Source: Gaiellales bacterium
GTDB lineage: Bacteria; Actinomycetota; Thermoleophilia; Gaiellales; F1-60-MAGs149
Assembly: GCA_030831375.1 (NCBI GenBank)
Contig: JAURLF010000151.1
Span: 1 to 12,899, forward strand
Direction of reading: 5' to 3'
Length of the DNA stretch: 12,899 nt
The position numbers and the translations under genes are program-made. The notes beneath the pieces are model-generated. The model saw nothing but the letters and a program-made list of their open reading frames with translations. It did no database searches and was not told where the DNA came from. Positions 6,225 through 12,899 of the stretch are shown piece after piece. Every line of letters begins with the position of its first letter. The stretch's first letter is position 1.

Positions 6225-7442
6225 TCAGCGGAATCGCGTCGCGGCGACGACGAGGCCGCTGGCCGCCGTCAGAGCCGCCACGAGCCCGATCGCGGCGTCC
6301 GCGCTGACGAGATCCGCGACGATCCCGGCGAGCAGCGCACCGAGGGCGAAGCCGGCGTCGCGCCAGAAGCGGTAGACGCTGACGATGCGCGCGCGGTCGC
6401 GCGGCTCCGAGGCATCAGAGACCGCGGCGATCAGGGTCGGGTAGACGAGCGCGGTGCCCGCACCGAGCAGGACCGTGGCGGCGAGCGCCGGCCCGAACGC
6501 GCCACCGCCGAGGACGAGCAGGCCCAGGGCGGCGGCCTGCACGAGCATCCCGAGCACGATCAGGGGCTTGCGGCCGACGTGGTCGGATGCCCATCCCGTG
6601 GCCAGCTGGCCCGCGCCCCAGACGAGGGGGTAGGCGGCGGCGACGGCCGCGATCTCGCCGAGCGAGGCGCCCGCCGCGGCGAGGTAGAGCGGCGCGAGCC
6701 CCCAGGCGAGTGCGTCGTTGAGGTTGTTGACGAGGCCGGCCTGGCACGAGGCCCTGAGCTGGGGCTGGCGCAGCGTCGCCTGCACGAGCGCGCCGCCGAG
6801 GCCGAGCGCGGGGCCGGCGCCCGTCCCGTGCGCGGCCTGCTCGAGGCGGACGTGGTCGCCGGTGTCGCGCACGAGCGCGAGCGAGACCACGAGGCCGACG
6901 GCGATGATCGCGACCGCCCCGACCCAGACCACCTCGCGCGGCGCGTAGGTGGCGGCGAGCGCGCCGGTCAGGAGCGCGGTCAGGGCGACGCCGAGGTAGC
7001 CGGCCGCCTCGTTGAGGCCGAGCGCGAGACCGCGCCGGGCCGGACCGACGAGGTCGATCTTCATCACCACGGTCATCGACCAGGCGAGGCCCTGGTTGAC
7101 GCCGAGCAGCACGTTGGCGGCGACGATCCAGCCCCACGAGGGCGCGAAGGCGATCATCAGCGGCACGGGCAGCGCGACCGCCCAGCCGGCGATCAGGACG
7201 CGCCGGCGCGAATGGCGCTCGGCGAGGCTGCCCGAGAACAGGTTGGTGACGGCCTTGCTGACCCCGAAGGCCACCACGAAGGCGAGGATCGCCGCCTTCG
7301 AGGCGAGCCCGAACTCCTCCTCGCCCACGAGCGGCAGAACGCTGCGCTCGAGCCCCACCATCGCCCCAACGAGGGCGTTGAGCGCCACGAGCAGCGCGAA
7401 CTGCCCGGCGTTGGCACGCAGCCCGAGTCGGATCTCCCCCAC
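6225..7442 (-). CDS. Major facilitator superfamily transporter
   Basis: This 405-residue membrane protein is predicted to have twelve helices in two six-helix halves. The loop after helix 2 has motif A as GSLAERHSRRR (71-81), and the matching loop of the second half reads GWASDHVGRKPL (283-294). Other marks are the GVNQGLAWSM stretch near residue 115, GLNEAAGYLG near 142, and SVYRFWRDAGFALGAL near 355. These features suit a proton-coupled efflux or uptake permease, but the substrate cannot be read from sequence. The start is GTG at 7442; no Shine-Dalgarno precedes it, and a TAGACT box lies six bases upstream, suggesting a leaderless message. The gene is divergent from the M20 hydrolase, so that enzyme's substrate or product is a reasonable guess for its cargo. 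Confidence 0.92.
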   Translation of the reverse strand: MGEIRLGLRANAGQFALLVALNALVGAMVGLERSVLPLVGEEEFGLASKAAILAFVVAFGVSKAVTNLFSGSLAERHSRRRVLIAGWAVALPVPLMIAFAPSWGWIVAANVLLGVNQGLAWSMTVVMKIDLVGPARRGLALGLNEAAGYLGVALTALLTGALAATYAPREVVWVGAVAIIAVGLVVSLALVRDTGDHVRLEQAAHGTGAGPALGLGGALVQATLRQPQLRASCQAGLVNNLNDALAWGLAPLYLAAAGASLGEIAAVAAAYPLVWGAGQLATGWASDHVGRKPLIVLGMLVQAAALGLLVLGGGAFGPALAATVLLGAGTALVYPTLIAAVSDASEPRDRARIVSVYRFWRDAGFALGALLAGIVADLVSADAAIGLVAALTAASGLVVAATRFR

Positions 7443-7448
7443 GGCGGC

Positions 7449-7478
7449 AGTCTACGGGGCGCGAAGCGGCGCTAGGCT
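7449..7478. promoter_or_regulatory. Interlocked divergent promoters between the MFS and M20 genes
   Basis: The minus strand has TAGACT (7454-7449), six bases before the MFS GTG. The plus strand has TAGGCT (7473-7478), ahead of the M20 gene. Both fit TAnnnT, and 18 bases separate them. With normal 17-18 bp spacers, the -35 region of each promoter would fall on the -10 box of the other, so the two could not be occupied together. The two boxes also form a near-perfect inverted repeat (AGTCTA-N18-TAGGCT). Confidence 0.4.
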
Positions 7479-7498
7479 CCCCGGCGGAGGAGGAGCCG

Positions 7499-8827
7499 AT
7501 GCCGACCGACCCCGCACTCGAGGACCGCGTCCTCGCCGAGATCGACGCGCTCGAAGACGAGCTCGTCGGCGCCCTGCAGCGCGCCGTCCGCATCGCCAGC
7601 GTGGAGCCGAAGTACCCCGGGCAGTCCTACGACGAGCTCGTGGGACGCGAGGGCGAGGTGGCGCGGCTGGTCTCGGCGGTGCACGCCGAGGCGGGGGCCG
7701 AGACCGAGCTGGTCGCCATCGAGACGGGCCGCGACAACGCGTGCGCGACGATCGCCGGCGCGGGTGGCGGGCGCTCGCTCGTCTTCAACGGCCACATCGA
7801 CGTCGTGCCCGTCGGCAACCCCGACACCTGGACGCAGGCCGACCCCTTCTCCGGCGAGGTGGCGGACGGCCGCGTCCTCGGCCGCGGTTCCGGCGACATG
7901 AAGGCGGGCGTGATCGCTCAGGCCTACGCCGCTGTCGCGCTGCGACGGGCGGGCGTGCGGCTGCAGGGCGACCTCAAGCTCGCGGCGGTCGTCGGCGAGG
8001 AGGTCGGCGACCACGCCTGCGGGACGACGGCGACGATCGACGCCGGCTACGGCGCCGACCTCGCCGTGATCGGTGAACCGACCGCCCCACCCACGCCGCT
8101 GTGCATCGTGCCCGTGACCCCGGGCCTGCTCTGGTTCTCCGTCTCCGTGGCCGGCCGCACCGCGCACTCGGGCTTCCGCGGCGAGACGGCGCACGCGACG
8201 ATCTACGGGTCCGAGCTCGGCGTCAACGCGATCGACAAGGCGTTCGCGGTCTACCAGGCCGTCAACGGGCTCGAGGCGGAGTGGGCGCAGACCAAGCGCC
8301 ACCCGCTGTTCCCGAACGGCAAGTTCGCGATCCTGCCCGGCGTCATCCACGGCGCCCCGTACGGGATCGACGTGCCGTTCTTCCTCGCCGAGTCCGCCGT
8401 GATCGAGTACTGCGCGATGTTCCACCCGGGCGACGACTGCGCCACCGCCAAGGCCGAGATCGAGGCGTGCATCGCGCGGGCGGCCGACGCCGACCCGTGG
8501 CTGCGGGAGCACCGCCCCGTCGTCGAGTGGAAGCTCGAGTGGGAGCCGTACGTCCTCGCCGACGACCACCCGGCGCTGCCGATGATCGAGCGGGCCCACG
8601 AACGCGCAGTGGCCGGCACCGCCCTCGAGGGTCCGGCACGCCAGCACGGCTTCGCCGGCGTCTGCGACGCGACGTGGTACGAGGCGCGGGGGATCCCGAG
8701 CGTGATCTACGGCCCCGGCGATCTGCGCCTGGCCCACGCCGCTGACGAATCCGTCTCGATCGCGGAGACCATCGCGGCCTGCAAGGCGTACGCGCTGCTG
8801 GCGATGGCGTGGTGCGGCGTCGCGTAG
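7499..8827 (+). CDS. M20 family zinc metallohydrolase (ArgE/DapE-like)
   Basis: This 442-residue cytoplasmic enzyme belongs to the group of amidohydrolases that includes acetylornithine deacetylase and succinyl-diaminopimelate desuccinylase. Visible active-site residues are H99 and D101 in NGHIDVVP, bridging D133 in GRGSGDMKAG, catalytic E167 and adjacent E168, E193 in IGEPTAP, dimer-domain H223 in GRTAHSGF, and the late zinc ligand H413 in LAHAADESVSI. The middle region is the lid/dimerization domain. The ATG at 7499 is supported by an excellent GGAGGAGGAG site (7486-7495). Length is somewhat above typical ArgE (about 380-400), mainly within the lid and before H413. The exact substrate (N-acyl amino acid, dipeptide or carbamoyl compound) is unknown. 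It is divergent from an MFS permease and followed by the papain-like/GS-like pair. Confidence 0.93.
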   Translation: MPTDPALEDRVLAEIDALEDELVGALQRAVRIASVEPKYPGQSYDELVGREGEVARLVSAVHAEAGAETELVAIETGRDNACATIAGAGGGRSLVFNGHIDVVPVGNPDTWTQADPFSGEVADGRVLGRGSGDMKAGVIAQAYAAVALRRAGVRLQGDLKLAAVVGEEVGDHACGTTATIDAGYGADLAVIGEPTAPPTPLCIVPVTPGLLWFSVSVAGRTAHSGFRGETAHATIYGSELGVNAIDKAFAVYQAVNGLEAEWAQTKRHPLFPNGKFAILPGVIHGAPYGIDVPFFLAESAVIEYCAMFHPGDDCATAKAEIEACIARAADADPWLREHRPVVEWKLEWEPYVLADDHPALPMIERAHERAVAGTALEGPARQHGFAGVCDATWYEARGIPSVIYGPGDLRLAHAADESVSIAETIAACKAYALLAMAWCGVA

Positions 8828-8849
8828 CCGGATGGCCGCCCCGCACCCC

Positions 8850-8855
8850 TAGGAT
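8850..8855 (+). promoter_or_regulatory. Candidate -10 box before the papain-like/GS-like pair
   Basis: TAGGAT fits TAnnnT and lies 8 bases before the ATG at 8864. The AGGA inside it could instead act as a weak ribosome site at 9-base spacing, so the two readings cannot be told apart. With 36 bases between the M20 stop and this ATG, read-through from the M20 promoter is also possible. Confidence 0.3.
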
Positions 8856-8863
8856 TCCGACCC

Positions 8864-9715
8864 ATGAGCACCGACGCCCTCCCCGCCGCCGACCGCCTCG
8901 AGCTCCTGCCCGGCGGCGATCGGCTGCTCGCCGAGCACGCCACCGAGCTGCCGCAGAAGAACGACCTCTGCGGGGCCTTCTGGGGGTGTCTCGCACTGCG
9001 GGCGACCGGCTGGGCGGCGACGCCGGACGGCGACGTCCTCGACCAGGACGCCGTCGGGATCCGCGCCGGCTCGGTCCTGCCCGCGCACCCCGAGGAGGAG
9101 CCGCTCCCGCCCGGCGAGGCCGGGCGCACCGACTACCGTCTCGACTTCCCGCTGATCGAGGACACGACCCGCTCGGGCACGTCGATGCAGGGTGCGATCC
9201 GCGCCGTGGCGGCGATCTCCCAGGGCGGCCTCGAGGCGGTCCCGGTGTCGGGGCCGTTCGCGACGGACGACGTGCGCGCCCTGCTCGCCGCCGTGCGCGA
9301 GGTCGGCGCGCCGTGCGCCGTCGTGCTCAACGTCGGCACCCGCTACCTGTGGGGGGCGCATCCGGACGCCGCGGCGGTCGAGGCCTACCTCGCGGGCGGC
9401 GACGACACGGTCGGGCCCGCCGCCGACTGGGACGTCGGCCACTTCGTGGGCTGCGCCGGGACGGTGGACGGCGACCGGGGCACGCTCGTCCTGATCGCCG
9501 ACACCTACCCGACGCTCGGCCCGGGCGGGCTGCACCTGCAGCCGATCGAGCGCGTCGCCCACGCGCTGCGCCGCCCCGACATCCCGGGCGACGGCGGCGT
9601 GATCGTGTACATCGGGGCCGACGCCGCGCCGGACCTGCGGGCACGGCTCGAGGCGGCCGGCCTGCGGCTGGGCCTGTGGGACAACGGCAGCCCGGACCTG
9701 TCCGATGCGCCCTGA
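8864..9715 (+). CDS. Conserved protein of unknown function with papain-like Cys/His/Asp motifs
   Basis: This 283-residue protein is without signal peptide or membrane segments. I recognise the pattern from uncharacterised actinobacterial proteins (possibly DUF6885) but no known function. Three motifs recall papain-fold or C39-like cysteine peptidases in the right order: Q31 and C36 in LPQKNDLCGAFWG, H193 in VGHFVGC, and D213 in LIADTYP followed by GGLHLQPIERVAHAL. The last run resembles the DP-containing strand and following helix of C39-like domains. The tail (241-275) has an alternating GVIVYIG strand and helix. If the reading is right it would be a cysteine amidase, peptidase or transglutaminase-like enzyme. 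It overlaps the next gene by 11 bases, so the two are probably translated together and may share a substrate. The gene is certain; the catalytic assignment is inference. Confidence 0.85.
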   Translation: MSTDALPAADRLELLPGGDRLLAEHATELPQKNDLCGAFWGCLALRATGWAATPDGDVLDQDAVGIRAGSVLPAHPEEEPLPPGEAGRTDYRLDFPLIEDTTRSGTSMQGAIRAVAAISQGGLEAVPVSGPFATDDVRALLAAVREVGAPCAVVLNVGTRYLWGAHPDAAAVEAYLAGGDDTVGPAADWDVGHFVGCAGTVDGDRGTLVLIADTYPTLGPGGLHLQPIERVAHALRRPDIPGDGGVIVYIGADAAPDLRARLEAAGLRLGLWDNGSPDLSDAP

Positions 9716-11009
9716 GCCGCTGACGCTGATCGCCACCTGCGACCTGGTGGCGATGGTGCGCGGCCGCGCGGTGCCCGCTCGCGACCTCGACGCGCAGCTC
9801 GCGACAGGCGTCGGCTGGGTGCCGGCCGACCTCTCGCTGCAGCCCTTCGGCGGCATCGTCGACCCCAACCCATTCGGCAGCCTCGGCGACCTGCGCCTGA
9901 TCCCCGACCCGGCCGCGCGCTGCCGCGTCGACCTCGGCGGGGCCACCCCGCTGGACGTCGTCCTCGCCGACCTGCACGAGCCCGACGGCACCCCGTGGTC
10001 GGCCTGCCCGCGGGGCTTCCTGCGCCGCGCCCTCGCGGACCTCGAGGCCGCGACGGGCCTGCGTGTGCGCGCGGCGTTCGAGCAGGAGTTCCTGCTCTCG
10101 CCGGTCGGCGACCCCGCGCCGCCCTTCTCGCTCGAGGCGCTGCGGCGCGCGGAGCCCTTCGGATCGCTCGCCCACGCCGCGCTGACCGAGGCGGGGCTCG
10201 AGCCGGAGATGATCGTGCCCGAGTACGCCGCCGACCAGTTCGAGATCCCCTGCGCCCCGGCGATCGGCCTGACCGCCGCCGACCGCGCCGTCCACACGCG
10301 CGAGGTGCTGCGCGAGTTGGCGCGCACCCTCGGCCGACGCGCGAGCTTCGCCCCGATCGCCCATCCAGACCAGGGCGGCAGCGGCGTGCACATCCACGTC
10401 AGCCTGGTCGACTCCGAGGGCCGCTCCGCGATGGCCGGGGACGATGGCCTGTCGGAGATCGCCGGCGCATTCGCGGCAGGAGTCCTGCGCCACGCCCGCG
10501 CGCTCGTCGCCCTGACCGCGCCCACCCCGGCCAGCTTCGTGCGCCTGCAGCCGCACCGCTGGAGCGCCGGGGTGGCCGCCCTCGCCGACGCCAATCGCGA
10601 GGCGCTGCTCCGGATCCCCACCCCGACCACGATCGGCGGCCGCGACGCCGCCGCGCAGCTGCGCCTCGAATACCGGGCCGCCGACGCGACCGCGAACCCG
10701 CATCTGGCGCTCGGCGCGATCGTGCAGGCGGGACTCGCCGGGATCCACGACGGGCTGGCCGCGCCGCCCGTCCTCGTGGGGGACGCCGACGCGCTGGCCG
10801 CCGACGAGCTTGCCGACTACGCACCGACGGCCCTTCCCGCCACCCTCGCTGAGGCGCTCGACGCCCTCGCCGGCGACCCGGTCGCCGCCGGCTGGATGCC
10901 GCCGCTCCTGCTCGAGGCCTACCTCGGGGTGAAGCGGTGGGAGGTCGAGCGGGCCGAGGCGGACGACGACCCCGCCGTCACCTGCGCGCGCTACGCCGAT
11001 GTCTACTGA
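9705..11009 (+). CDS. Glutamine synthetase-like ATP-dependent amide ligase
   Basis: This 434-residue protein has the glutamine synthetase catalytic fold. The metal and substrate residues of GS are present in order: E126 and E128 in FEQEF, E173 and E180 in PEYAADQFEIP, H229 in GGSGVHIHVSL, R280 and R285 in RLQPHRWSAG, and E322 and R324 in RLEYRAADATANP. The adenylylation Tyr region of GSI is not recognisable; the equivalent stretch reads ALPATLAEALDAL. The N-terminal beta-grasp part is short and diverged. Together this points to a GS-family gamma-glutamyl ligase acting on another amine or acid (as in PuuA- or GlnA3/4-type enzymes) rather than housekeeping glutamine synthetase. The ATG at 9705 lies inside the preceding gene (11-base overlap), and its stop overlaps the stop of the opposing RidA gene by 7 bases. 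Confidence 0.88.
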   Translation: MRPEPLTLIATCDLVAMVRGRAVPARDLDAQLATGVGWVPADLSLQPFGGIVDPNPFGSLGDLRLIPDPAARCRVDLGGATPLDVVLADLHEPDGTPWSACPRGFLRRALADLEAATGLRVRAAFEQEFLLSPVGDPAPPFSLEALRRAEPFGSLAHAALTEAGLEPEMIVPEYAADQFEIPCAPAIGLTAADRAVHTREVLRELARTLGRRASFAPIAHPDQGGSGVHIHVSLVDSEGRSAMAGDDGLSEIAGAFAAGVLRHARALVALTAPTPASFVRLQPHRWSAGVAALADANREALLRIPTPTTIGGRDAAAQLRLEYRAADATANPHLALGAIVQAGLAGIHDGLAAPPVLVGDADALAADELADYAPTALPATLAEALDALAGDPVAAGWMPPLLLEAYLGVKRWEVERAEADDDPAVTCARYADVY

Positions 11010-11548
11010 GGCGCGCCGCCGAGCGGAGCCCTCGCCGCCGGTGTCGGCAGCGCATCGCGGACTGCGCCGCCGTCGAACCGGCAGCTGAGGACGAGCTCAA
11101 CCGACGAGCCCATCGCGAGGCCCTGACAGCCGATCGCAGCGCGTGCGCAGAGCCCGTCCCTCCCGAACACCTCGACGAGCAGCTCGGTGGCGGCGTTGAT
11201 GACGCGCGGCTGGTCGCCGAAACCGGGCGCCGAGTTGACGTACCCCGTCAGGTTCAGGATGCGCACCACGCGATCGAGGTCGCCGAGCGCGAACGCGAGG
11301 ACGCGGATCGCCTCGACGCAGGCGACGCGGGCGGCCGCACGCGCCTCGTCGACCGTGACGCCCGCGCCGACCACGCCGGGATGGAGCGGCGCGCCATTGA
11401 CCATCGCCACCGTGCCGGACAGGTGCAGGACGTCGCCATGGGCGACGTGGCTGACGAACATCGCACCCGACGGGTCGTCAAGGGCGTACATCGCCTCCAG
11501 ATCGACGGCGAGCACGCCGAGCTCGGTGGCCCGCGCGTGAGCGCCCAC
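11003..11548 (-). CDS. RidA family protein (YjgF/YER057c/UK114, long form)
   Basis: RidA proteins hydrolyse reactive imine/enamine intermediates or act as related deaminases, usually as cytoplasmic trimers. This 181-residue form has the family core from about residue 30 to 158: HLSGTVAMVNG, VACVEAIRVLAFALGDLDRV, LNLTGYVNSAPGF, and LCARAAIGCQGLAMGSSVEL, which contains the candidate active-site R136 and E151. It fits the longer endoribonuclease-type subgroup (about 150 residues) and adds a non-conserved Ala/Pro-rich tail of about 20 residues. I chose GTG at 11548, which comes two bases after the stop of the universal stress protein gene with a weak GAAGGG upstream. Internal GTG or ATG codons would cut off the conserved N-terminal AVDLEAMYAL. 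The spacing suggests translational coupling with the stress protein gene. Its 3' end overlaps the GS-like gene convergently. Confidence 0.85.
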   Translation of the reverse strand: MGAHARATELGVLAVDLEAMYALDDPSGAMFVSHVAHGDVLHLSGTVAMVNGAPLHPGVVGAGVTVDEARAAARVACVEAIRVLAFALGDLDRVVRILNLTGYVNSAPGFGDQPRVINAATELLVEVFGRDGLCARAAIGCQGLAMGSSVELVLSCRFDGGAVRDALPTPAARAPLGGAPQ

Positions 11549-11550
11549 GC

Positions 11551-11982
11551 CTAGCCCTTCGGGCTCGGCACGACCACCACGGGACAGGCCGCATGGCCCG
11601 TCACCTGCTGGCCCACGCTGCCGAGCAGGAGGCCCTTGAAGCCGCCGTGGCCGCGCGTGCCGATCACGAGCAGGTCGGCGCTCTCCGACTGGTCGAGCAT
11701 GACGGCGCCGGGGCCGCCCTCGACGAGGCAGTGCTCGACCTGGACGCCGGCGGGGATGTCCGCCTTCGCGAGCAGGGCCTCCTGCGCGGCGCGCGCGTCG
11801 CCCTCGAGCTCGCCGGCCGGGAACGGCGCCGGCAGGCCGCCCGGGCTGAGCGCGGTGACCGGGATCGACCACGCGGTGACGACGCGCAGCACGTGGCCGT
11901 GCACCGCCGCCTCCTGCGCCGCCCACTGCAGCGCCGGTAGCGACTGGTCCGAGCCGTCGACGCCAACTGCGATAACGCCCAT
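11551..11982 (-). CDS. Universal stress protein, UspA family, ATP-binding type
   Basis: This 143-residue single-domain protein has the Rossmann-like Usp fold. It opens with IAVGVDGSDQS, where D9 and the following residues line the nucleotide site. Near the end it has the ATP motif G-x2-G-x9-G-S as GTRGHGGFKGLLLGS (G108, G111, G121, S122), then ACPVVVVP. It is therefore expected to bind ATP and dimerise in the cytoplasm. The ATG at 11982 has a strong GAGGAGGA site upstream. The RidA gene follows two bases after its stop, making a two-gene unit. The exact stress role cannot be inferred. Confidence 0.93.
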   Translation of the reverse strand: MGVIAVGVDGSDQSLPALQWAAQEAAVHGHVLRVVTAWSIPVTALSPGGLPAPFPAGELEGDARAAQEALLAKADIPAGVQVEHCLVEGGPGAVMLDQSESADLLVIGTRGHGGFKGLLLGSVGQQVTGHAACPVVVVPSPKG

Positions 11983-12008
11983 CAGGTCCTCCTCGGGATC
12001 GTGTCCGC

Positions 12009-12014
12009 ACCTTA
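12009..12014 (-). promoter_or_regulatory. Candidate -10 box of the usp-ridA unit
   Basis: On the minus strand TAAGGT (12014-12009) fits TAnnnT and lies about 26 bases before the ATG at 11982, leaving a short leader that holds the GAGGAGGA ribosome site. It sits in the 79-base gap after ricT, which also contains a palindrome GGCGATCGCC (12015-12024). No convincing terminator was found in this gap. Confidence 0.4.
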
Positions 12015-12061
12015 GGCGATCGCCGGCCGCCGGGCACGGATTCGCCGGGGAACCCGCAGGC

Positions 12062-12859
12062 CTAACGCCCCACGACGGTCAGGTCGTCGATGCGCACCGG
12101 CACCTCGCGGTCGTCCGCGAGCCGCACGAGGACGGCGTCCTCCGGGACGCGCACGCCGCGGACGACGCCGCGTCCCTCCGGCGTGTCGACCGTCTGGCCG
12201 ACGGCGGGGGCGCGATCCCGGAAGGAGCGGTAGACGGGGTGCTCGAACGCCAGGCAGCAGCGCAGCCGGCCGCACAGGCCCGTGACGCGGCCCGGGTTGA
12301 CGGGCAGGTCCTGGTCCTTCGCCATCCGCAGCGTGATCCGCCGCTCGTGCGCGGGGAAGCGCGTGCAGCAGAGGACGTCGCCGCAGAGGCCGTAGCCGCC
12401 GGTGATGCGCGCCCCGTCGCGCGGGCCCATCTGGCGCGCCTCGACGCGCAGGCCGATGCGGTGGCCGAGCTCGCGCGCGATCGGGCGCAGGTCGGTGCGC
12501 TCCTCCGCGCTGAAGCCGACCACGACGCGGTCGCCCGCGAACGGCATCTCCGCGCCGTGCACCTTGACCTGCGGGTGGCGCGCGACGGCGTGCCTGCGGA
12601 ACTCGCGACGCACCTCGGCGGCGCGCTCGCGCTGCCCGGCTCGCAGCGCCTCGTCCTCGGGGGTGGCGACGCGGACCACGCGGGCCGGACCCTGCGGCGG
12701 CTCGCCCGCCGGTGCGTGCGGCGGCTGCACGACGCGGCCGTAGGCGAGGCCGCGCGCCGTCTCGCAGATCACGCGGGCGTTCCACGGCAGGTCGAGTCCG
12801 GCGGCGTCGAGCAGTTCGACCTTGCCGCCGGACTGGAAGACGACGCCGACGACCATCAC
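12062..12859 (-). CDS. ricT: RicT/YaaT-type PSP1 domain protein
   Basis: In Bacillus RicT forms the RicA-RicF-RicT complex, which carries iron-sulfur clusters and supports RNase Y-dependent mRNA processing; elsewhere the PSP1 protein is widespread but less studied. This 265-residue protein shows the family pattern: VVGVVFQSGGKVELLD at the start, VKVHGAEMPFAGDRVVVGFSA in the middle, and the cysteine cluster CGDVLCC (C159, C164, C165) with CGRLRCC (C196, C201, C202), which are the cluster-ligand type cysteines. A beta-barrel-like tail follows. Start codons GTG (12859) and ATG (12856) are adjacent; GTG gives a GTGA overlap with the upstream stop, ATG gives TGATG. A GAGG lies about 10 bases before the GTG. 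The gene is coupled to the upstream gene, as is common in holB-ricT operons. No RicA or RicF gene is seen here. Confidence 0.93.
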   Translation of the reverse strand: MMVVGVVFQSGGKVELLDAAGLDLPWNARVICETARGLAYGRVVQPPHAPAGEPPQGPARVVRVATPEDEALRAGQRERAAEVRREFRRHAVARHPQVKVHGAEMPFAGDRVVVGFSAEERTDLRPIARELGHRIGLRVEARQMGPRDGARITGGYGLCGDVLCCTRFPAHERRITLRMAKDQDLPVNPGRVTGLCGRLRCCLAFEHPVYRSFRDRAPAVGQTVDTPEGRGVVRGVRVPEDAVLVRLADDREVPVRIDDLTVVGR

Positions 12860-12899
12860 GCCGGCACCGCCTCGTGCTGGCGCGCCATGGCGACGCGCG
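12856..12899 (-). CDS. 3' end of the upstream gene, probably holB (DNA polymerase III delta' subunit)
   Basis: Only the last 13 codons are in the window, reading RVAMARQHEAVPA and then TGA, which overlaps the ricT start. Nothing in so few residues identifies the protein. The guess holB rests on the common bacterial order tmk-holB-ricT. The tight stop/start overlap shows that it is co-transcribed with ricT. Confidence 0.45.
   Translation of the reverse strand, partial: RVAMARQHEAVPA

Noticed and set aside
8849..10748. Long minus-strand open frames opposite the papain-like and GS-like genes
   Set aside because: They lack recognisable motifs and show the biased composition of antisense shadows; the plus-strand genes have clear family signatures.
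12012..12785. A 257-codon minus-strand frame overlapping ricT
   Set aside because: It is Arg/Ala-rich and shifted by one base against ricT, whose cysteine cluster and PSP1 pattern are unmistakable.
1..12899. CRISPR arrays, insertion sequences, attachment sites or riboswitches
   Set aside because: No regularly spaced direct repeats, transposase or integrase motifs, tRNA-edge duplication or recognisable riboswitch leader was seen. The tRNA-Thr gene has no copy of its 3' end elsewhere in the window that I could find.

Overview
The window is very GC-rich with densely packed genes on both strands, and it reads as a chromosomal segment of a high-GC actinobacterium. A Thermoleophilia/Solirubrobacterales-like origin is plausible: the evidence is a RicT (PSP1) gene overlapping the end of what is probably holB, TAnnnT -10 boxes placed right before start codons, and the overall gene style. 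That taxonomic placement is inference. No phage, insertion sequence, integrase or CRISPR array was found, and no gene-free stretch exceeds 300 bases.

Left part (1-5450). A TPP-dependent decarboxylase of the acetolactate-synthase fold runs off the left edge (minus strand). Upstream of it lies the most striking gene, a 1201-residue secreted protein with two complete aqualysin/proteinase K-type subtilase domains in one chain. Two inhibitor-type prodomains sit together at the N-terminus, and FN3 and PPC-like modules lie between the proteases. Divergent from it are two overlapping remnants that look like an internally deleted bicarbonate transporter (sbtA) and an internally deleted PII-like partner (sbtB).

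Middle part (5490-8827). A one-repeat TMEM175-type potassium channel gene (plus) converges on a tRNA-Thr(CGT) gene (minus). Next comes an MFS transporter (minus), divergent from an M20 amidohydrolase/peptidase (plus). Those two genes share a 56-bp intergenic region whose two -10 boxes interlock, suggesting joint control and possibly a shared substrate.

Right part (8864-12899). A conserved protein of unknown function with papain-like Cys/His/Asp motifs overlaps a divergent glutamine-synthetase-like ligase; both are on the plus strand. They converge, with a 7-bp stop overlap, on a two-gene minus-strand unit encoding a universal stress protein and a RidA-family protein. The window ends with ricT and the last codons of the upstream gene, probably holB.

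Taken together, the M20 hydrolase, papain-like protein, GS-like ligase and RidA protein look like an amide/amino-acid metabolism neighbourhood of unknown substrate. The best candidates for new biology are the double subtilase, the papain-like/GS-like pair, and the paired sbtA/sbtB deletion scar.
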